Positions 14,489 through 18,346 of a stretch of DNA of 18,346 bases are shown here, in pieces. Origin of the DNA: an uncultured Oscillospiraceae bacterium. Lineage in GTDB: Bacteria; Bacillota; Clostridia; Oscillospirales; Oscillospiraceae. Position 1 is the first letter of the stretch; the number at the start of each line of letters is the position of its first letter. Under the pieces are notes generated by a model, which saw nothing but the letters and a program-made list of their open reading frames with translations, searched no databases and had not been told where the DNA came from. The position numbers and the translations under genes were made by a program. The DNA is taken from contig CAJOCV010000089.1 in assembly GCA_905233785.1 (NCBI GenBank), forward strand, positions 1 through 18,346, in the 5' to 3' direction.

Positions 14489-14521
14489 GTTGGCATCCAA
14501 ACAAATAACAGGAGGCCGAAG

Positions 14522-14743
14522 ATGGGACTTTTCTCAAAAAAGAAGGAGACGCCGCCGCTCTACCCGCCGGAGAAATGGGAGCCGGTGCTGCGCTGCAGCA
14601 TCTGCACCGGCGAGCAGGTGGCCTGTATGCGCGATCGCGAGAGCGGCAAGCTGCGGGAGATCATGCTGATCCGGGATGAAGGCGATCTTGCGGCCTTCCG
14701 CAAGACCTGCGGCGTCACGGGCGAGATACGGAGAGTATACTAA
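14522..14743 (+). CDS. Conserved small protein with a CxxC motif, function unknown
   Basis: A 73-aa soluble protein. It starts GLFSKKKETPPLYPPEKWEPV, followed by LRCSICTGEQVACMRD (Cys25 and Cys28 in a CxxC, plus Cys35), a RESGKLREIMLIRDEGDLAAF segment and a Cys64 in KTCGVTGEIRRVY. I believe similar short proteins occur widely in Clostridia without known function; some carry misleading enzyme names that this length cannot support. The start at 14522 is fixed by AGGAGG 7 nt upstream and by a good promoter at 14460-14488; an in-frame ATG at 14438 lies upstream of the promoter. It is divergent from the feo operon. Metal or thiol chemistry is possible but unproven. Confidence 0.8.
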   Translation: MGLFSKKKETPPLYPPEKWEPVLRCSICTGEQVACMRDRESGKLREIMLIRDEGDLAAFRKTCGVTGEIRRVY

Positions 14744-15123
14744 TCCTATCCCCAACAAAAACTGCAACAGCTTTCCGGCGGTAGAGAGCTGCCGCCGAGC
14801 ACCGCTCGGCGCTGCGGTGCTTGCCGAAAATGGAAGGGGGGCTGTTGCAAGATACGAAACAAATGCGAAAACCCTGGTTGCATCGTAGGGGAGGGCCTTG
14901 TGCCCTCCCGGCGAACCAGAGCTTGTATAGCAAAGAAATGTTCGGCGAATTCGTACAATCTGCGAATTCGCCGAACATTTTCTCAAGACAACACTCCGTG
15001 CTGCCGGGAGGGGCGAGCCCCTCCCCGATGGTGACTGGGCTATGCGCGTATCTTGCAACGCGCCCTTTTCTGGCGCCGCGCCTTCGGCGCGGAATGATCC
15101 GCTGCGCTGAGATTGAAATGCCC
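14744..15123. other. 380-bp intergenic region made of nested palindromes
   Basis: No gene is supported. The left part (about 14763-14849) folds with TGCAACAGC against GCTGTTGCA and holds CG-rich hairpins. The middle is the 216-bp repeat described separately (14844-15059). The right part has a CCGCGCC-TTC-GGCGCGG hairpin (15076-15092) 32 bp from the hypA stop; it lacks a T-run on either strand, so a terminator role is doubtful. Confidence 0.6.
14844..15059. repeat. 216-bp palindromic element with 13-bp terminal inverted repeats
   Basis: The ends are perfect inverted copies of GTTGCAAGATACG (14844-14856 and 15047-15059). Subterminal arms CATCG...GGGGAGGG...CCCTCCCGGC (14881-14912 and 15003-15030) are also inverted copies, and each is itself a hairpin around GGGAGGG/CCCTCCC. 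The centre is a perfect 18-bp stem, AAATGTTCGGCGAATTCG (14936-14953), pairing with 14963-14980 around a 9-nt loop. The whole folds as a three-armed structure. It has no coding capacity of note. The architecture fits a MITE or other non-autonomous palindromic element; a structured RNA is the alternative. Confidence 0.75.
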
Positions 15124-15465
15124 TTACGGCGCGAGGAGCTCCTTGAGCGTGAGATCGCGGCCGGTCAGCGGTATGAGCTTTTTGCCGCGGCAGCGGGGAC
15201 AAGTCAGGTCATTCAAGTCGGCGGTGAACTCCTCGCCGCAGTCCATGCACTGGGCGGTGCCGGGAAGCTCCTCGATCACGAATTCCGTGTTCTGAAGCTC
15301 CGTCCCGTCGGTGACGGCGACCCAGCAGTCGGCGAGGAAGTTCGGCATGACGCCGCTTAAAGAGCCGACCTCCACCGTGATGCGGGTGAGCTCTTCCAGT
15401 CCCTCGTCCCGCATGATGCCGCGCACCATTTTGAGCATGGCGTCACAGATTCCGAGCTCGTGCAT
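15124..15465 (-). CDS. hypA: Hydrogenase nickel-incorporation protein HypA
   Basis: This 113-aa metallochaperone passes nickel to the NiFe-hydrogenase precursor together with HypB. The essential N-terminal Met-His-Glu (MHELGICDAM) holds the Ni-binding His2. VEVGSLSGVMPNFL is the family's central signature. The zinc site is CMDC (73, 76) and CPRC (89, 92). Its start overlaps the stop of the upstream oxidoreductase by one base (TAATG) and has only a weak AAGGG upstream, so it is probably translated by coupling. Its partner hypB is about 4.5 kb away in the opposite orientation. Confidence 0.96.
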   Translation of the reverse strand: MHELGICDAMLKMVRGIMRDEGLEELTRITVEVGSLSGVMPNFLADCWVAVTDGTELQNTEFVIEELPGTAQCMDCGEEFTADLNDLTCPRCRGKKLIPLTGRDLTLKELLAP

Positions 15466-18146
15466 TACTTCGTAACCGCCCTTTTCACGATGCCGCCGGC
15501 CTTGCGCACAAGATTGGCCGCGGACTTGATGGGCATGGTCTCGAAGGTGCCGGCGTGCCAGTCGCGCACCTTCTTGAGGTGGATGGCGTCAAACTTGCAG
15601 CGCGTGGTGCAGATGCCGCAGCCGATGCACAGGTACGCATCGACCTTCGTCGCGCCGCAGCCCAGGCAGCGGGCGCACTCCTTGCGCACCTGCTCCTCGG
15701 TGAAGGTGACGCGGGCGTCGGAGAAGGTCTTGGCCTTTTCGGCGTTGTAGCCGCGCACCTGACGGTGCTCCTTGTCGAAGCCGCCCACTTCGAGCCGCAC
15801 ATGGTCTTTGTCGAGGGCTTTGTACACGCGGCGGTCGCGCCCCATGGTGAGGGTCTGGCCGGGGTGGACGTAGCGGTGCAGGGAAATGGCGGCCTCCTTG
15901 CCGGCGGCAATGGCGTTGATGGCAAAGCCGGGGCCGGTGTACACGTCGCCGCCCGCGAAGATGTCGGGCTCGCCGGTCTGGCAGGTGAGGGGGTCGGCCG
16001 CGACGGTGCCCTGCTTCGTGAGCTTCACTTCGCCCAGATCGAGGGAGCCGAGGTCGATCTTCTGGCCGATGGCGCCGATGACGGAATCGACGGGGATCAC
16101 CTCAAACTCGCCGGTGCCCACGGGCTTGCGGCGTCCCTTCTCATCGGGCTCGCCCAGCGCCATGCGCTCGACCTTCAGGCCGCAGACCTTGCCGTTCTCG
16201 CCCAGGATCTCCACGGGGGCGTTGAGGAACTTAAACTGCACGCCCTCCTCCATGGCCTCGGCCACCTCTTCGGGGTCGGCGGGCATCTCGTCCCGGGAGC
16301 GGCGGTAGATGATATAGGTGTTCTCGGCGCCGAGACGGACAGCCGTGCGGCACACGTCCATCGCCACGTTGCCCGCGCCCACGACGGCGCAGCTCTTGCC
16401 GATGGCGGGCAGCTTGCCGAGGTTAACCTCACGCAGGAAGTCCACGCCGCCATAGACGCCCGCCAGCTCCTCGCCGGGCAGGTTCAGGGGAGCCGACTTC
16501 TGCGCGCCGATGGCAAGGTAGAAGCCCTTGAAGCCCTGGTCACGAAGCTGCTGGATGGTGACGTCCTTGCCGACCTCCACGCCGCACTTGAACTCCACAC
16601 CCATGGCGCGAATCACGTCGATCTCGGCGTTCAGCACGTCCTTTTCGAGGCGGAAGTTGGGAATGCCCATGGTGAGCATACCGCCGGGGACCGGGTTGCG
16701 GTCAAAGACCGTGACGGGGTAGCCCTTCTTGGCAAGGTAGTAGGCGCAGCTCAGACCCGCAGGGCCTGCGCCGATGACGGCGATCTTCTCGGTGTAGGGG
16801 CGGCCGATCTGGTTGACCATCTTGGGGATGCGGCGGGTCTCCGCGTTCAGATCGTGGTCTGCGATGAAGCGCTTGACCTCGTCGATGGCGACGGCCTCGT
16901 CCACGCTGCCGCGGGTGCATTCCTGCTCGCACTTTTTGTTGCAGATACGGCCGCAGACGGCGGGCAGGGGGTTCTCGGTACGGATGAGATCGAGCGCGTC
17001 CTCATAGCGGCCCTGGGCGGCCAGCTTGAGATAGCCCTGCACGGGGATGTGCGCGGGACAGGCCACCTTGCAGGGGGCGGTGCCGGAGGGCAGCACGTCC
17101 TCGCGGTTCTCGCGGTAATCGGGGTTCCAGGCCGCCTTGGACACGATATGCTCGGAGAGCTTGACATAGCTCTGCGGCTCGATGTTGACGGTGGAGCAGA
17201 GCTTCTGGCCGAGCTTGAGGGCGTTGGCGGGACATACCTCGACGCACTGGGCGCAGGCGACGCACTTGGCCTCGTCCACCTCCGCCTGGAAGTTGGAGCG
17301 GATGGCGTCACGCGCGCCGAACATGAGGCCAACGCGCAGCCCAAAGCAGGCGCAGGCGCAGCAGTTGCAGATGGCGGCGCTCTCGCCGGCCTCCTCGATG
17401 TTGGGGATGTCGTGCATCAGGCCGTTTTCCTCGGCACGGGCGATGATCTCCAGCGCTTCCTCGCGCGTGATCTGGCGGGCGCGGCCGGTGCGGATGTAAT
17501 GCTCGGCGCCCTTGCCCATCTGCACGCACATCTCCTCGGCGAGGTGGCCGCAGCCGTCGTTGATGGAGCTGCGGGAGGCGCGGCAGGAGCAGGGGGAGAC
17601 ACAGAAGGTGTCATACTTATTGAGATAGTAGCTGAGCTTTTCGTAGTTGCTGACGCCGGGAAGATCCTTGATGGCGCTCTCCACCGGCACGACGCGCATC
17701 AGACCGTAGCCGTTCGGGATCAGCGGGGACATGGTCTGCATACGGATGCGGGTGTACTCCTCGAAGGCGCGGCCGACCTCGGGGTGGGTGTCCAGCAGCT
17801 CCTGATTGTTGACCAGCATCTCCATGATGCCGGGGGCGAAGATCTGCATGAAGTATTCGTCCACGCCCTTTTCCTTGTTGTAGGTACAGCGGAAGACGCC
17901 GATCCAGGCGAGGTGCTTTGCCAGCTTCTCTACCTCCTCGACAGGCTTTCCGACTTTTTTCGCGAGCCACTCGGCGGTGCGAACCTTGCGCAGGCCGGCG
18001 GCGATGGCGACGTCGGCCTCCTCGTCGGTGACGATGCTGGCGAGGCTGTAATACTCGGGCGCGTTTTCGTCGATCTTGTTCACGACGCCGGTGAGTCCGC
18101 CGACGACCTGACACAGCTTGACGATTTTGGGTCTGAGTTCTGCCAT
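15465..18146 (-). CDS. Multidomain FeS/FAD NAD(P)-dependent oxidoreductase (GltD/NfnB-like fusion)
   Basis: An 893-aa cytoplasmic electron-transfer protein. Residues about 1-140 have a winged-helix-like part (KVRTAEWLAKKVGKPVEEVEKL). Next is a cysteine module with SPCSCRASR (184-192) and ICNCCACACFG (259-269). A 2[4Fe-4S]-type half follows, CVACAQCVEVCP (295-306). Then comes the glutamate-synthase/DPD-like FeS domain (C359, C363, C398, C402, C406, C410). The FAD site is GAGPAGL (459-465) and the NAD(P) site GAGNVAM (590-596), with the late FAD motif GDVYTGPGFAINAIAAGKEAA (733-753). The C-terminal ferredoxin has C840, C843, C846 and C850, plus an extra CARCLGC (824-830). AAGGAG precedes the ATG. 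It likely exchanges electrons between NAD(P)H and ferredoxin-like partners. The link to hypA suggests a role in hydrogen metabolism; substrate and partner are unknown. Confidence 0.85.
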   Translation of the reverse strand: MAELRPKIVKLCQVVGGLTGVVNKIDENAPEYYSLASIVTDEEADVAIAAGLRKVRTAEWLAKKVGKPVEEVEKLAKHLAWIGVFRCTYNKEKGVDEYFMQIFAPGIMEMLVNNQELLDTHPEVGRAFEEYTRIRMQTMSPLIPNGYGLMRVVPVESAIKDLPGVSNYEKLSYYLNKYDTFCVSPCSCRASRSSINDGCGHLAEEMCVQMGKGAEHYIRTGRARQITREEALEIIARAEENGLMHDIPNIEEAGESAAICNCCACACFGLRVGLMFGARDAIRSNFQAEVDEAKCVACAQCVEVCPANALKLGQKLCSTVNIEPQSYVKLSEHIVSKAAWNPDYRENREDVLPSGTAPCKVACPAHIPVQGYLKLAAQGRYEDALDLIRTENPLPAVCGRICNKKCEQECTRGSVDEAVAIDEVKRFIADHDLNAETRRIPKMVNQIGRPYTEKIAVIGAGPAGLSCAYYLAKKGYPVTVFDRNPVPGGMLTMGIPNFRLEKDVLNAEIDVIRAMGVEFKCGVEVGKDVTIQQLRDQGFKGFYLAIGAQKSAPLNLPGEELAGVYGGVDFLREVNLGKLPAIGKSCAVVGAGNVAMDVCRTAVRLGAENTYIIYRRSRDEMPADPEEVAEAMEEGVQFKFLNAPVEILGENGKVCGLKVERMALGEPDEKGRRKPVGTGEFEVIPVDSVIGAIGQKIDLGSLDLGEVKLTKQGTVAADPLTCQTGEPDIFAGGDVYTGPGFAINAIAAGKEAAISLHRYVHPGQTLTMGRDRRVYKALDKDHVRLEVGGFDKEHRQVRGYNAEKAKTFSDARVTFTEEQVRKECARCLGCGATKVDAYLCIGCGICTTRCKFDAIHLKKVRDWHAGTFETMPIKSAANLVRKAGGIVKRAVTK

Positions 18147-18194
18147 ATGTTCTCTCTCCTTATCCTGTAGATTGACCGTGCTGCTTGTAAAACC

Positions 18195-18223
18195 AGTATA
18201 GCGCGGGAAGCGCTGTTTTGCAA
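18195..18223 (-). promoter_or_regulatory. Promoter of the oxidoreductase-hypA operon
   Basis: On the minus strand TTGCAA (18218-18223) and TATACT (18195-18200) are separated by 17 bp. The spacer contains a small dyad, AGCGC-N5-GCGCT (18200-18214), that could be an operator; it does not match a Rex or Fur site that I know. Confidence 0.75.
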
Positions 18224-18248
18224 GACGATTGAGAGAAACGATGTAATT

Positions 18249-18336
18249 ATTCAGTCTTGCGTGGCTTTGGGGGAGTTCAGAGGGGCACTCCCCTCTGATT
18301 TGCCGCCTCGGAAGGCGGCAAACAAAATCAAATCTG
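18249..18336 (-). repeat. Copy of palindromic repeat module B
   Basis: The reverse complement of this segment matches 1417-1504 at 87 of 88 positions (83 consecutive identical bases, then one C/T change, then GAAT). It carries the same two hairpins. Module A does not follow it: beyond 18336 the sequence is GGAAAAAA on the minus strand instead. The copy sits just upstream of the oxidoreductase promoter, and its neighbourhood is cut by the window edge. Confidence 0.85.
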
Positions 18337-18346
18337 TTTTTTCCGG

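Noticed and set aside
14522..14743. Naming the 73-aa protein an enzyme such as a dehydrogenase
   Set aside because: It is too short for any nucleotide-binding fold and shows no catalytic motif.
15076..15092. Rho-independent terminator after hypA
   Set aside because: The GC hairpin is perfect but has no T-run on either side; it may belong to the neighbouring palindromic repeats.
15555..18170. 871-codon open frame opposite the oxidoreductase
   Set aside because: Same artefact: the minus strand has intact FeS and flavin motifs. The plus-strand product is low-complexity Ala/Gly/Leu/Val.

Overview
The window reads as a chromosomal segment of a high-GC, Gram-positive-type anaerobe. The best guess is a gut member of the Clostridia, Oscillospiraceae-like. 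This is inferred from the divergent ParE/ParC pair, a FeoA-FeoA-FeoB operon with a FeoB-associated Cys-rich peptide, a TSCPD (TIGR03905-type) protein, a SleB-type hydrolase lipoprotein, NiFe-hydrogenase maturation genes and a multi-cluster FeS/FAD oxidoreductase. No search was run, so the taxonomy is inference.

Layout. 1-515 (-): 5' part of hypF, starting at TTG and running off the left edge. 618-1289 (-): isoprenylcysteine-methyltransferase-like membrane protein, whose likely promoter lies behind a 148-bp repeat insertion. 1644-2213 (-): flavin reductase-like protein. About 2679-6905 (+): topoisomerase IV genes parE and parC; parE has no recognisable start codon. 6988-9924 (+): TSCPD protein, lipoprotein cell-wall hydrolase, rsmG and a solute-binding-like lipoprotein. 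9964-10632 (+): hypB. 10693-10923 (-): small HMA metal-binding protein. 11344-14308 (-): ferrous-iron uptake operon feoA-feoA-feoB-Cys-rich peptide, behind a promoter that carries a DtxR-like palindrome. 14522-14743 (+): 73-aa CxxC protein, divergent from feo. 15124-18146 (-): an 893-aa FeS/FAD oxidoreductase whose stop overlaps the start of hypA.

Functional themes. Three nickel-insertion or hydrogenase-maturation genes (hypF, hypB, hypA) are dispersed through one 18-kb stretch rather than clustered. They imply a NiFe hydrogenase elsewhere. The large oxidoreductase coupled to hypA may link NAD(P)H and ferredoxin pools to it. Transition-metal handling recurs: Fe(II) uptake, an HMA protein and HypA/HypB.

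The most unusual content lies between the genes. There is a modular palindromic repeat family: an 88-bp inverted copy pair about 16.7 kb apart, plus a third 46-bp partial copy next to the start-less parE. There is a 216-bp element at 14844-15059 with perfect 13-bp terminal inverted repeats and an 18-bp central hairpin. A further ~380-bp region at 10966-11349 is bounded by inverted repeats, and near-identical terminator hairpins occur at two distant sites. I found no rRNA, tRNA, CRISPR array, transposase or phage gene. The long open frames antisense to feoB, the oxidoreductase and the flavin reductase gene are composition artefacts.
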